Source of the DNA: Comamonas serinivorans | GTDB lineage: Bacteria > Pseudomonadota > Gammaproteobacteria > Burkholderiales > Burkholderiaceae_C | Direction of reading: 5' to 3' | NCBI RefSeq assembly: GCF_002158865.1 | Contig: NZ_CP021455.1 | Span: 3,782,001 to 3,846,000, forward strand | DNA: 64,000 nt | The notes under the pieces: model-generated | What the model was told of the DNA's origin: nothing | What the model saw: the letters and a program-made list of their open reading frames with translations, nothing else | Databases searched by the model: none | Shown here: in pieces, positions 1 to 8,440 of the stretch | How the letters are laid out: every line of letters starts with the position of its first letter | Position numbering within the stretch: the stretch's first letter is position 1 | Position numbers and translations under genes: made by a program

Positions 1-1
1 T

Positions 2-598
2 GCACAGCGGCCCGGCGTGCGCATCGAGCACAGCTGGAACCACCTGGGTCTGCGCGCCAGCGGCAGCCACGACATCGTGTTCGAGGGGGTGCACCTGCCG
101 GCCGATCACGCCGTGGACATCCGCCCGCCGCAGGCCTGGCAAGGCGGCAATGCCGACCTGCAGGCCGAGATGGCCGTCTTCCTGGGGCAGATCTACAGCG
201 GCGTGGCCCGCGCCGCACACCGCTGGACGCTGGGTTTTCTGCGTGAACGCACGCCCGCCAGCCTGGGCGCCCCGCTGGCCACCCTGCCGCGCGTGCAAGA
301 GGCCGTGGGCCGCATCGAGCGGCTGCTGACCGTGAACGCGCTGCTCATCGCCCAGCTGGCGCAACGCGTGGACGCCGGCGACGTGCCGTCGGCCACCGAA
401 AGCGGCCTGGTGAAGGTGCAGGTGACCGAAGCCGCCGTGCAGGCCGTGCACGAGGCGCTGGCGTTGACCAGCAACCATGGCCTGTCGCGCCGCAACCCGC
501 TGGAGCGCCACCTGCGTGACGTGCTGTGCGGCCCCGTGCACACGCCGCAGGTCGACAGCGTGCACGTGGCAGCCGGCCGCGAGGCGCTGGCGCTGTGA
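2..598 (+). CDS. Acyl-CoA dehydrogenase-like flavoprotein, C-terminal part (5' end outside window)
   Basis: The frame is open from base 2, so this is the last ~198 residues of a longer protein. The motif WNHLGLRASGSHD followed by VFEGVHLP is typical of the middle beta-domain of acyl-CoA dehydrogenases of the SfnB/DszC type, and the rest is the helical C-terminal domain. These enzymes are FAD or FMN linked; the SfnB/DszC branch acts in organosulfur metabolism. The next gene encodes an SsuE-like FMN reductase, which could supply reduced flavin, so a sulfur-scavenging role is inferred from context. The substrate cannot be told from this fragment. Confidence 0.8.
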   Translation, partial: AQRPGVRIEHSWNHLGLRASGSHDIVFEGVHLPADHAVDIRPPQAWQGGNADLQAEMAVFLGQIYSGVARAAHRWTLGFLRERTPASLGAPLATLPRVQEAVGRIERLLTVNALLIAQLAQRVDAGDVPSATESGLVKVQVTEAAVQAVHEALALTSNHGLSRRNPLERHLRDVLCGPVHTPQVDSVHVAAGREALAL

Positions 599-774
599 AC
601 GTCCCGCGTCCACGCCAAGCCCTGGCCTGGCGAAGGCGCTCATGGGGCCGCACAGCCCGCCGACTACGGCTGCTCCCTGGCGACGCCACCGGCCGGGCCC
701 AGCCGGTCCACCCACCCCTGCCGGGCTGCCTTGTCAGCCCGGCCCCACGCCGCACGCCGCGGCAGGAGCCTTGA

Positions 775-1341
775 ATGTCTGTTTTGTTGATTGCTGGCAG
801 CCCCAGCGAACCCTCTCGTTCGGCCGCCTTGCTGGACGATGCCCACGCCCACCTGGTGGCGCGCGGCGTGCGCGTGGAACGCCTGAGCGTGCGCGACGTG
901 TCGGCCGAAGCCCTGCTGCGTGCCGATTTCAGCCACGCCAGCGTGCTGGCCGCGGTGCGCCAGGTGGCCCAGGCCAAGGCCATCGTGGTGGCCACCCCCA
1001 TCTACAAGGCGGCCTATGCCGGTGCCCTGAAGGCGCTGCTGGATGTGCTGCCGCAAAGCGCCCTGCAGGGCAAGGCGGTGCTGCCGCTGGCCACGGGCGG
1101 CAGCCCGGGTCACCTGCTGGCGCTGGACTATGCCCTGCGACCGGTGCTGCAAGCGCTGGGGGCCCGCCTGGTGCTGCAAGGCATCTACGCCACCGATGCC
1201 CAGATCAAGCGTTCGCCCGATGGCGTGCACATCGACGCCGACATCGCCCAGCGCGTGGCGCACGGCCTGGGCAGCTTGCTGCAGGAAGCCGGCATCGCAC
1301 ACGCGCTGCCGGCGTCCACGCCGCTGGCGGCCAACGCCTGA
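775..1341 (+). CDS. ssuE: NAD(P)H-dependent FMN reductase, SsuE type
   Basis: A 188-residue flavodoxin-fold reductase that would supply reduced FMN to a partner monooxygenase such as an alkanesulfonate monooxygenase. The N-terminal flavin-phosphate loop AGSPSEPSRS, the central ATPIYKAAYAG and the LPLATGGSPGH segment are characteristic of SsuE. Length fits the family (about 180-195 residues). ATG 775 is preceded by a GGCAGGAG ribosome binding site. It follows the acyl-CoA dehydrogenase-like gene after 176 bp on the same strand. No sulfonate transporter or SsuD is visible in the window; these may lie upstream. Confidence 0.88.
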   Translation: MSVLLIAGSPSEPSRSAALLDDAHAHLVARGVRVERLSVRDVSAEALLRADFSHASVLAAVRQVAQAKAIVVATPIYKAAYAGALKALLDVLPQSALQGKAVLPLATGGSPGHLLALDYALRPVLQALGARLVLQGIYATDAQIKRSPDGVHIDADIAQRVAHGLGSLLQEAGIAHALPASTPLAANA

Positions 1342-1354
1342 ATCCAGGCCGCAG

Positions 1355-1390
1355 GCCAGCACGACTACCCGATCGGGTAGTCGTGCTGGC
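1355..1390. terminator. Perfect 36-bp palindrome between convergent genes
   Basis: Bases 1355-1372 are the exact reverse complement of 1373-1390, with no unpaired centre. It lies 13 bp after the ssuE stop and 71 bp from the yciA stop, so the transcript from either side could form a long hairpin. No clear T tract follows on either strand. A bidirectional transcription end is most likely; a dimeric-repressor operator is a less likely alternative, since no promoter faces it. Confidence 0.55.
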
Positions 1391-1461
1391 AGGGTTCATG
1401 GTAGACCCAGGGCAGCTGCGGCAGCGCGGATCGTGATCGACGCCACGGGCCGCCGGGCTGC

Positions 1462-1914
1462 TCAGCGCCGAGGCACGGGGCGCGGCCGGCCCTGCTCGTC
1501 GATGGCGACGTAGGTGATGGTGGCTTCGGTGACCTTGATGTACTTGCCCTGGGTGTCGAAGCGCTCGGTCAGGGCTTCCACGTGCACGCGGATGGACGTG
1601 GTGCCGATGTGCAGCACCTTGGCATAAAAACTCAGGATGTCGCCCACGCGCACCGGCTGCTTGAAGATGAACTCGTTCACAGCCACGGTGGCCATGCGGC
1701 CTTGTGTGTGGCGTGCCGGCAGCACCGAGCCCGCCAGGTCGACCTGGGCCATCACCCAGCCCCCGAAGATGTCGCCATTGCCGTTGCAATCGCCCGGCAT
1801 GGGGATGACCTTGAGCACGAGTTCGTAGTCCTTGGGCGGCTCGACCAGCGGAGCCGACACGGCTTGGTTGTTCATCATGGGCATGCCGATCGGCAAGTCG
1901 TTCATCTGCATCAT
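1462..1914 (-). CDS. yciA: Acyl-CoA thioesterase, YciA family hotdog fold
   Basis: A 150-residue single-hotdog thioesterase that hydrolyses acyl-CoA to free acid and CoA. The motif GNGDIFGGWVMAQVD contains the catalytic Asp region of the YciA/acyl-CoA hydrolase family, followed by the typical FKQPVRVGD strand. The protein is slightly longer at the N-terminus than E. coli YciA because of a Met/Pro/Asn-rich leader of about 25 residues; an internal start at Met13 or Met14 is possible. Single gene, convergent with ssuE. Confidence 0.88.
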   Translation of the reverse strand: MMQMNDLPIGMPMMNNQAVSAPLVEPPKDYELVLKVIPMPGDCNGNGDIFGGWVMAQVDLAGSVLPARHTQGRMATVAVNEFIFKQPVRVGDILSFYAKVLHIGTTSIRVHVEALTERFDTQGKYIKVTEATITYVAIDEQGRPRPVPRR

Positions 1915-2327
1915 TGTGGGCGCCGGCCTTCACGGGGCTGCGCATTTCGAACCAGGGAAAACCCGTATTTTCCTCCGTCACCGGGCGCGCGTCCAGCCTC
2001 GGTCAGCCCGCGACTCACCCCCGGGGGGTTCAAGCCGCTGCTGCATCGCCCGCCTGGTTCCGTCTCACCGTCTCAGCATCGACCGCCGCCAGCACCTTCG
2101 CGTCGCCTCGGTGTCGCGCACGGGTGCCCGGCGCATGACCCCGGCGAGGTAGAGATGCCCCGGGACAGGTCCACGCCATCTCGCTCACAGCCCGTTACAC
2201 CATCATTGGTGGTGTGCGTTTTCCGACACTGTCTGTGGTTTTTTCATCGCCCTGCGGGCGCAGACTTTGTTTTGACGGCATAGCGCCCTACCATTTGCCC
2301 GTGTTCAACCTTTCATGAAACCTTCCC
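1915..2327. other. Intergenic region between divergent yciA and aqpZ
   Basis: This 413-bp stretch holds the start regions of both divergent genes. The only structured feature I see is a short inverted repeat at 2197-2202/2210-2215 (ACACCA...TGGTGT) about 115 bp before aqpZ, which could be an operator. The sequence becomes T-rich after about 2218, consistent with a promoter zone, but no convincing paired -35/-10 boxes stand out. Confidence 0.35.
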
Positions 2328-3008
2328 ATGAACAAATACTTGGCCGAGCTGATCGGCACCTTCTGGCTGGTCCTGGGCGGCTGCGGCAGCGCCGTGCTGG
2401 CGGCGGCGTTTCCCGAGCTGGGCATCGGCTTTGCCGGCGTGTCGCTGGCCTTCGGCCTCACCGTGCTCACCATGGCGTTTGCCATCGGCCACATTTCGGG
2501 CTGCCACCTCAACCCCGCCGTGTCGTTCGGCCTGTGGGCCGGTGGGCGCTTCGAAACGCGTGACCTGGTGCCCTACATCGTGGCGCAGGTCGTGGGTGCC
2601 ATTGCCGCCGCGGGTGTGCTGTACCTGATCGCTTCGGGCAAGCCCGGCTTCGAGCCCGGCGGCTTCGCCAGCAACGGCTTCGGCGACCTGTCGCCCGGCA
2701 AGTTCAGCCTGGCCGCGGTCATCGTCTGCGAAGTGGTGCTGACGGCCATCTTCCTGTTCGTGATCATGGGCGCCACCGACAAGCGCGCGCCTGCGGGTTT
2801 CGCACCCATCGCCATCGGCCTGTGCCTGACGCTGATCCACCTGGTCAGCATCCCGGTGTCCAACACCTCGGTGAACCCGGCGCGTTCGACCGGCGTGGCG
2901 TTGTTCGCCTCGACCGGCGCGGTCGGCCAGTTGTGGGTGTTCTGGGTCGCCCCCATCGTGGGTGGCATCCTGGGCGCCCTGGTTTACCGCGGCGTGGCCC
3001 GCGACTGA
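2328..3008 (+). CDS. aqpZ: Aquaporin Z, water channel
   Basis: A 226-residue inner-membrane MIP family channel for rapid water movement. Both half-helix NPA signatures are present: HLNPAVSFG near residue 62 and VNPARSTG near residue 183, in two homologous three-helix halves. The residues around the selectivity filter (including the His-rich GHISGCH segment before the first NPA) resemble AqpZ rather than the glycerol facilitator GlpF. Length equals that of E. coli AqpZ (231). It is followed by a clear intrinsic terminator. Confidence 0.95.
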   Translation: MNKYLAELIGTFWLVLGGCGSAVLAAAFPELGIGFAGVSLAFGLTVLTMAFAIGHISGCHLNPAVSFGLWAGGRFETRDLVPYIVAQVVGAIAAAGVLYLIASGKPGFEPGGFASNGFGDLSPGKFSLAAVIVCEVVLTAIFLFVIMGATDKRAPAGFAPIAIGLCLTLIHLVSIPVSNTSVNPARSTGVALFASTGAVGQLWVFWVAPIVGGILGALVYRGVARD

Positions 3009-3043
3009 GGTTCGCTGCCGTCACGGCAGCGGCGCCCGTGAAC

Positions 3044-3069
3044 AGCCTGGTCGATGACCAGGCTTTTTT
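3044..3069 (+). terminator. Rho-independent terminator of aqpZ
   Basis: GCCTGG stem, seven-base loop, CCAGGC stem, then seven T, starting 36 bp after the aqpZ stop. A second small hairpin (GCTGCCGTCACGGCAGC) lies just before it at 3014-3030. Confidence 0.85.
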
Positions 3070-3170
3070 TCGCCCGCGCGATGGCTTCCCCGGATCGTGC
3101 TCGATGGCACGCCGCTTCACGACGCCACACGGGGGAAGGCCAGCTCACGCAATCTGTCACGAAACAATTG

Positions 3171-3222
3171 GCAGTATCACCCCAATGCCGTTTCAAAGAA
3201 AACGGCAAGCCATGGATACTCC
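3171..3222. repeat. 52-bp dyad element, copy 1
   Basis: Left arm GCAGTAT, inner arms CCGTT/AACGG, right arm ATACTCC in the fixed 7-10-5-8-5-10-7 layout. It lies between the convergent ends of aqpZ and the DSD1-type gene. Confidence 0.85.
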
Positions 3223-3367
3223 ATCAGAAATCGCGCATCGACGGGTGACGTTTAGCCCCGTGCCCCCACACCTGCCCACACGCCGGTCAGGCCGTGGCCC
3301 ACGGGCCAGCGGCCGCCATCACGCGCTGGTGCCGCGCGCGCCCTGCCCTCGGCGCATGCAGCCCCCG

Positions 3368-4543
3368 TCACTGCACGCAGCCGCGCGCGTCCACACGGAT
3401 CACGTGGTCCACGCGGCCGTGGCGCAAGCCGCCGCGCACGCCATACAGGCGCCGGTGCAGGTTCACCGTCGGGTCGCAGTGGCCGGGGATCAGCCAGATC
3501 AGCGACCCCAGCGCAGGCAGCGCCTCGCCGGGCTGGGCCGCACGCAGGATGCCGTGCTCGTCGCCGCCATTGGCGAACACCAGCGGCGTTTCATCCTCGG
3601 CCGTCCACACCCGCGGCAGACCGGCGTCGATGGCGTGGCTTTTGTGGCCCGCATCGCACACCACGTGGTCGGCGCTCACGCTCATCACCTGCGTCAGCAC
3701 GAACAGGCTGTTCTCGAACTCGGGTTGCGAGGGATCGCGCTCGTTGTCCATGTACTCGGCGTCCATGAAGACGTAGCTGCCGGCCTGGATCTCGTCGTAC
3801 TGCCCCGAGGCGATCTCGATCGCGAACGCGCCTGTCCCCCCGCCCGTGACCAGCGGCACCGGCAGGCCGGCGGCATGCAGCGCATCGCGCGTGGCCTGGA
3901 TCTGCACGGCCACGTCGGCCACGGCCTGGCGTCGGGCCGCCACCGTGCGCGCATGCTGCAGCTTGCCGTTGTAGGCCTGCAGGCCCGCAAACCGCATGTT
4001 GGCATGCTGGCCGATGGCCTGCGCCAATGGCACAGCCGCCTCGCCCGGCGGCACCCCACAGCGGTTCTGGCCCACGTTGATCTCGACGTACACGTCGATG
4101 GAGGCATGGACCAGTGCCATGGCGGCCCCCAGCGCGTCGATGCCCTGCAGGCTGTCGACCACGATGCCCAGCTGCCCGTTGCGGCCGGCCACGCACTGCG
4201 CCAGCTCGGCCACCCGCATCAGCTTGAGCGGGGCGATCACCTCGTTGGTGATGAGCAGCTTCGAGGCCCCCACGTCCACCAGGGCTTCGGCCTCGGACAC
4301 CTTCTGCACGCACACGCCCACGGCGCCGGCCTGCATCTGCACGCGGCCGATGTCGGCGCTCTTGTGCGTCTTGGCGTGCGGGCGCAGGCGCACCTTGTGG
4401 CGCGCGCAGTACGCGGCCATGCGCTGCACATTGCGGTTGAGCGCGTCCAGGTCCACCACCAGGCATGGCGTGGGCAGGTCGTGCACCGGCATGCCCACCA
4501 CGGTGAGGTGCTGCGGGGTTCGCGTGTCAAGCGCTGCGCTCAT
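3368..4543 (-). CDS. DSD1-family PLP enzyme, probable D-threonine / 3-hydroxy-D-aspartate aldolase
   Basis: A 391-residue fold-III (alanine racemase-like barrel) PLP enzyme. RPHAKTHKS near residues 54-62 holds the PLP-binding lysine, and TGGGTGAF binds the phosphate. The C-terminal metal site reads PGHCDPT, giving His355-x-Asp357. That HxD pair matches metal-dependent D-threonine and beta-hydroxyaspartate aldolases better than the Zn-dependent D-serine dehydratases, which use HxC; this is an inference because a Cys lies between. Its start overlaps the stop of the upstream phosphatase gene by 17 bp, so translation is probably coupled. Confidence 0.85.
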   Translation of the reverse strand: MSAALDTRTPQHLTVVGMPVHDLPTPCLVVDLDALNRNVQRMAAYCARHKVRLRPHAKTHKSADIGRVQMQAGAVGVCVQKVSEAEALVDVGASKLLITNEVIAPLKLMRVAELAQCVAGRNGQLGIVVDSLQGIDALGAAMALVHASIDVYVEINVGQNRCGVPPGEAAVPLAQAIGQHANMRFAGLQAYNGKLQHARTVAARRQAVADVAVQIQATRDALHAAGLPVPLVTGGGTGAFAIEIASGQYDEIQAGSYVFMDAEYMDNERDPSQPEFENSLFVLTQVMSVSADHVVCDAGHKSHAIDAGLPRVWTAEDETPLVFANGGDEHGILRAAQPGEALPALGSLIWLIPGHCDPTVNLHRRLYGVRGGLRHGRVDHVIRVDARGCVQ

Positions 4544-5183
4544 CCAGGGACTCCATCAATTGCGGGTGTTGCAGGTGCTGCTGGTCGTCCCAGCCGACGA
4601 TGTGCAGCGAATCGGGCGTCCACAGCAGGCGGTGGATGGCGGCGTTCGCCAGCTGCCAGCTGCGCGGGGCCTGCAGGTCCAGTCCGCGGGCCAGGCGATG
4701 CACGACGTCGATCACGCCGCCGTGCGTGAAGATGGCGATCAGCTGCCCGGCATGGCGGGCGGCCAGGGTGTTCAGGGCCTGCGCGATGCGCGCACGCAGC
4801 TGCACCAGCGATTCGCCACCGTCCGGCGCCTGCCAGTCGGGCTCGCGGGTGCGCCAGCGCTGGGCTTCTTCCGGCCAACGGGCCAGGATGTCGTCGAAGC
4901 GCTCGCCTTCGAAACGGCCAAACGCGCGCTCGCGCCACTGCGCATCCACCTGCACCGCCACGCCCGTGGCATCGCCGGTGGCCTGCGCCGTCTGGCGGGC
5001 GCGGCTCAGGTCGCTGCTGACGATGGCAGCCAGCGGCTCGCGTTGGGCCAGGGCCTGCGCCACCAGCTGGGCCTGCAGCAGCCCCCGCGCATTCAGGCCA
5101 ATGTCGGTGTGGCCCTGGATGCGGGTGCTGGCGTTCCAGGCCGTTTCGCCATGGCGGATGAGGATGATGCGCGTTGCGTCCAT
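4527..5183 (-). CDS. Histidine phosphatase family protein (phosphoglycerate mutase-like)
   Basis: A 218-residue member of the RHG phosphatase superfamily. LIRHGETAWN at the N-terminus carries the phospho-accepting His, and FTHGGV near residue 160 carries the second catalytic His. Homologues include GpmB-like and CobC-like phosphatases; the substrate is unknown. An open frame runs further upstream, but ATG 5183 places the RHG motif near residue 10 as usual; ATG 5195 is an alternative. It overlaps the following DSD1-type gene and is probably co-transcribed with it. Confidence 0.87.
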   Translation of the reverse strand: MDATRIILIRHGETAWNASTRIQGHTDIGLNARGLLQAQLVAQALAQREPLAAIVSSDLSRARQTAQATGDATGVAVQVDAQWRERAFGRFEGERFDDILARWPEEAQRWRTREPDWQAPDGGESLVQLRARIAQALNTLAARHAGQLIAIFTHGGVIDVVHRLARGLDLQAPRSWQLANAAIHRLLWTPDSLHIVGWDDQQHLQHPQLMESLDERSA

Positions 5184-5473
5184 GCGGGCGATCATGCCAG
5201 GGGCCGAGGCCACCCGCAGTCGCCATGCCAGGGGGCGCGTCGCAGGCGGTTGCGGTCGGCGGCTGGGGCCCCGGACACCCGGCCTGGATCTGCACGACGT
5301 CGAGGCCTGCAGAGGCGCTGCCCCTCGGGACATGCCTGGGGCGCGGTGCCGTGGGCCAGGTCCCCGGTGAGCGTCAGGCCCCGCGCGTCAAGCAACGCCC
5401 GTCACCCACCGGGAACAGGCTGCCGGAACGTGCGACGCCAGGCACAGGCTGCCGGGAAGGCGTCCCGCCCCGC

Positions 5474-6427
5474 TCACGCCGCCGGATTGACCTCGGTGCC
5501 GGGCTCGGCCTCGCCGAGGCCGGCGAACCGCGTGGCCTGCAGGCTTTGCAGGCCGAACTCGGCCAGCAGCACGTGCAGCCGCTCGGCCGCGCTGCGCTTT
5601 TTCTGCCCCGTGTATTCGGCCAGGATCAGCTCGTTCTTCATGCTGTGCTCCCAACCCACCAGCTCGGTCACGGTGACGCGGTAGCCCATGGCCTCGAGGT
5701 AGAGGCAACGCATGACGTTGGTGATCTGGCTGCCCAGCTCCCGCGTGTGCAGCGGGCGCCGCCACAGCTCGGCCAGCGGCGTGCGCGACAAGGCCAGGGC
5801 CTTGCCGGCATTGAGCACGCGGGCCACTTCGGCCTGACAGCACGGCACCAGCACCATGGCGCGCGCGCGCTTGGCCAGGCCAAAGGCGATGGCATCGTCG
5901 GTGGCCGTGTCGCAGGCATGCAGGGCCGTCACCACGTCGATGCGCTCGGGCAAGCGGGTGTCGGTGGTGGCTTCGTCCACGCGCATGGCCAGGAACTGCA
6001 TGCGCACAAAGTGCAGCCGTTGGGCCAGGTCCTGCGAATGCGCGACGAGTTCCGGCCGGGTTTCGATGCCGAAGATCTGCCCCGTGGGCAGGTCGCGGTA
6101 GAACTGGTCGTACAGCAGAAAGCCCAGGTAGGACTTGCCAGCGCCATGGTCTGCCAGCGTGGCGTGCGCGCCGCCGTCGGGCAAGGCCTGGATCAGGGGC
6201 GCGATGAACTGCACGAGGTGTTGAACCTGCTTGAGCTTGCGGCGCGAATCCTGGTTGAGCTTGCCCTCGCGCGTCAGGATGTGCAGGGCCTTGAGCAGCT
6301 CGACCGAGTGCTTGCCCTCGAACAGCGCGGGGTTGTCCCCCTCGACATCAGGCGCAGGCTGGGCGGCACGGGCCGAGCGACCCGCCGGGCGCCCCGCGCG
6401 CTGGTCGTCACGACGCGACGGCTTCAT
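5474..6427 (-). CDS. SAM-dependent methyltransferase (Methyltransf_32-like)
   Basis: A 317-residue protein. After a basic N-terminal tail of about 30 residues comes a Rossmann methyltransferase core: motif I is LADHGAGKSYLGF, followed by the acidic IFGIETR strand and VVTALHACDTATDDA, then VLVPCCQ. ALHACD...PCCQ is typical of the predicted RNA/tRNA methyltransferase-like family in proteobacteria. The target is not known. Its ATG overlaps the stop of the upstream DUF1415 gene by 4 bp (ATGA), so the two form a coupled pair. Confidence 0.78.
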   Translation of the reverse strand: MKPSRRDDQRAGRPAGRSARAAQPAPDVEGDNPALFEGKHSVELLKALHILTREGKLNQDSRRKLKQVQHLVQFIAPLIQALPDGGAHATLADHGAGKSYLGFLLYDQFYRDLPTGQIFGIETRPELVAHSQDLAQRLHFVRMQFLAMRVDEATTDTRLPERIDVVTALHACDTATDDAIAFGLAKRARAMVLVPCCQAEVARVLNAGKALALSRTPLAELWRRPLHTRELGSQITNVMRCLYLEAMGYRVTVTELVGWEHSMKNELILAEYTGQKKRSAAERLHVLLAEFGLQSLQATRFAGLGEAEPGTEVNPAA

Positions 6428-7026
6428 GACGCGTCCTGCCGGGTGGCGGGCGTGGCCTCGCCGGCGGCCTTGGCGGCATCGCCGGGTCCGACCTGCAGAG
6501 CCTGCCAGCCCGCGGCACCCAACTCGGTCAAGGTGGCGATGTTGGCCTCGAAGATGGCCTCGGCCTCGGGGAAGGCCTCGACCGCGCGGTCGATGCTGGC
6601 CTCGCGCAGCAGGTGCAGCGTGGGATAGGGCGAGCGGTTGGTGGCGTTGCCGATGTCGCTCGCGGCCGTGCCCTCGAACTGGAACCGGGGGTGAAAGCTG
6701 GCCACCTGGACCTCGCCTTCGAGCGCCATCTCGACCAGCAGCTCATCGGCCAGGTCCAGGAAGTCGTTGAACACCAGGAAATCGTCAAAGCCGTGCGGCA
6801 CCATGAGCAAGGTGGTGTCGCGGTCCTCGGGGTCCTGGTCGATCAAGGCCTGCAGCTGCACGGCCAGGTCCTTGAGCAGGCCCGGCACGTCCTCGGCGCT
6901 GCTGACGGCATAGTGCACCTGCCCCTTGTGCTGCACCGCCTTGGCGAAGGGGCACAGGTTGAGGCCGATCACCGCGCGCTCTACCCAGCGGCGTGTGTCG
7001 GCAATCACTTCATCGTGTTCGTTCAT
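6424..7026 (-). CDS. DUF1415 family protein
   Basis: A 200-residue soluble protein of the conserved DUF1415 family, function unknown. The N-terminal RRWVERAVIGLNLCPFA and the HPRFQFEGT and NRSPYPTLHLLRE segments are the family signature. The Cys in NLCPF and the HPRFQF His are conserved in the family. It is the first gene of a two-gene unit with the methyltransferase downstream. Confidence 0.85.
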   Translation of the reverse strand: MNEHDEVIADTRRWVERAVIGLNLCPFAKAVQHKGQVHYAVSSAEDVPGLLKDLAVQLQALIDQDPEDRDTTLLMVPHGFDDFLVFNDFLDLADELLVEMALEGEVQVASFHPRFQFEGTAASDIGNATNRSPYPTLHLLREASIDRAVEAFPEAEAIFEANIATLTELGAAGWQALQVGPGDAAKAAGEATPATRQDAS

Positions 7027-7092
7027 GCCGCCATTGTCGGCGATGGGCGACTTTGGCGACGGCGTTCGTGTGGCCTGTCACCGAAATCATGA

Positions 7093-7144
7093 GGGGTATG
7101 GAGCCATTTCCGTTTTTTCTTCAACGATATTCAACCCATACTCT
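7093..7144. repeat. 52-bp dyad element, copy 2
   Basis: Outer arms GGGGTAT/ATACTCT, inner arms CCGTT/AACGA. It begins 66 bp upstream of the DUF1415 start and ends 27 bp before the dgt stop. Confidence 0.8.
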
Positions 7145-7171
7145 CTTCAGACATTTTTCACTCACTCACCG

Positions 7172-8407
7172 TCACACGCGTTGCGCCAGCAGGCGCTGGC
7201 CCGTCAGGCGCTCGTGCTCGGCGCAGGCAAAGCGGTCGGTCATGCCGGCGATGTAGTCGGCCACGGCCCGCGCGCGGTCCGGGCGCTCGGCAAACGAGGG
7301 CCGCATCTCGGCCGGACGCGCGAGGTAAAGGGCAAACAGGTCGGCCACGATGCGCTTGGCCTTGTCGGTCATCTCGGTCACCTGCGGATGGCGGTACAGG
7401 TGCCGGAACAGGAAGCGCTTGAGCTCGGTGCTGTCCGCCTGCATGGCCTCGGAAAAGCGAACCAGGTGACGCGTGCGCCGCGCCGCCTCGGGCGACTGCG
7501 GCGCCTGGGACGAAATCGCCTGCCAGGAGGACGACAGCACGTCGTACACCTGGGTGCTGAGCATGCGGCGGATGGCTTCGTACAGCAGGCGCCGGCCCTG
7601 CAGCTGCGGGTGATCGGCCAGCGCCGCGTCGCAGTGGATGCGGAACAGCGGCACCTCGCGCACGGCCTCGAGCGCCAGCAGGCCTGAACGCACGCCGTCG
7701 TCGATGTCGTGCGCGTTGTAGGCGATGGAATCGGCCAGGTTGCACAGCTGGGCCTCCAGGCTGGCTTCGCGCCCATCCAGAAAGCGGCTGGCCACGCCGC
7801 CGGGCTCGGCCGCCTCCAGCGCCAGGGCGTTGGCCTGCGAGCAGTGCTTGAGGATGCCCTCGCGCGTCTCGAAGCTCAGGTTCAGGCCATCGAAATCGGG
7901 GTAGCGGTGCTCCAGCAGGTCCACCACCCGCAAGGACTGCAGGTTGTGCTCGAAGCCGCCGTGTTCGCGCATGCAGTGGTTGAGCGCGTCCTGGCCGGCG
8001 TGGCCGAACGGGGTGTGGCCGAGGTCGTGCGCCAGGGCCACGGTCTCCACCAGGTCTTCGTTCAGGCGCAGGCCACGCGCCAGCGAACGCGCGAGCTGCG
8101 CCACCTCCAGCGAATGGGTGAGCCGCGTGCGGAACAGGTCGCCTTCGTGGTTGAGGAACACCTGGGTTTTGTAGACCAGGCGCCGAAAGGCCGTGGAATG
8201 GACGATGCGATCGCGGTCACGCTGAAAGGCATCGCGCGTGGGCGCGCCGGGCTCGGGATGGCGCCGACCGCGCGTCTGGTGGGCCTGCAGGGCATACGGG
8301 GCCAGGCCGCCGTCGCGCGGCCCGGTGGGTGGCAGCGCGCTCAGCTGCCAGCCGCGCTCGGCCATGGCGGGCGTCAGGTCGATGTGCTGGCGTACGCCGT
8401 CAAACAC
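7172..8407 (-). CDS. dgt: Deoxyguanosinetriphosphate triphosphohydrolase-like protein
   Basis: A 411-residue HD-domain dNTPase that would release tripolyphosphate from dNTPs. RDRDRIVHSTAFRRL, the metal-binding LTHSLEVAQ and AHDLGHTPFGHAGQ (HD motif) are diagnostic. The first residues are uncertain: the longest frame begins at a GTG (8407) that lies inside a 52-bp repeat; ATG 8365 (MAERGWQLS) is a good alternative and would leave the repeat wholly upstream. It is the last gene of the aroK-aroB-dgt group, an order common in Burkholderiales. Confidence 0.9.
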   Translation of the reverse strand: MFDGVRQHIDLTPAMAERGWQLSALPPTGPRDGGLAPYALQAHQTRGRRHPEPGAPTRDAFQRDRDRIVHSTAFRRLVYKTQVFLNHEGDLFRTRLTHSLEVAQLARSLARGLRLNEDLVETVALAHDLGHTPFGHAGQDALNHCMREHGGFEHNLQSLRVVDLLEHRYPDFDGLNLSFETREGILKHCSQANALALEAAEPGGVASRFLDGREASLEAQLCNLADSIAYNAHDIDDGVRSGLLALEAVREVPLFRIHCDAALADHPQLQGRRLLYEAIRRMLSTQVYDVLSSSWQAISSQAPQSPEAARRTRHLVRFSEAMQADSTELKRFLFRHLYRHPQVTEMTDKAKRIVADLFALYLARPAEMRPSFAERPDRARAVADYIAGMTDRFACAEHERLTGQRLLAQRV

Positions 8408-8440
8408 GTTTGCTTTTCAACGGCACACTGTGCATACCCT
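8389..8440. repeat. 52-bp dyad element, copy 3, at the aroB/dgt junction
   Basis: GGCGTAC arm, inner ACGTT/AACGG, ATACCCT arm with exact 7-10-5-8-5-10-7 spacing. It fills the gap between aroB and dgt: one end touches the aroB stop codon and the other covers the GTG candidate start of dgt. The outer arm has GTAC for GTAT, so this is a diverged copy. Confidence 0.65.

Noticed and set aside
5184..5333. N-terminal extension of the histidine phosphatase at 4527-5183
   Set aside because: The extra residues are Arg/Pro/Ala-rich and typical of chance frames in GC-rich DNA; the RHG motif should be near the start.
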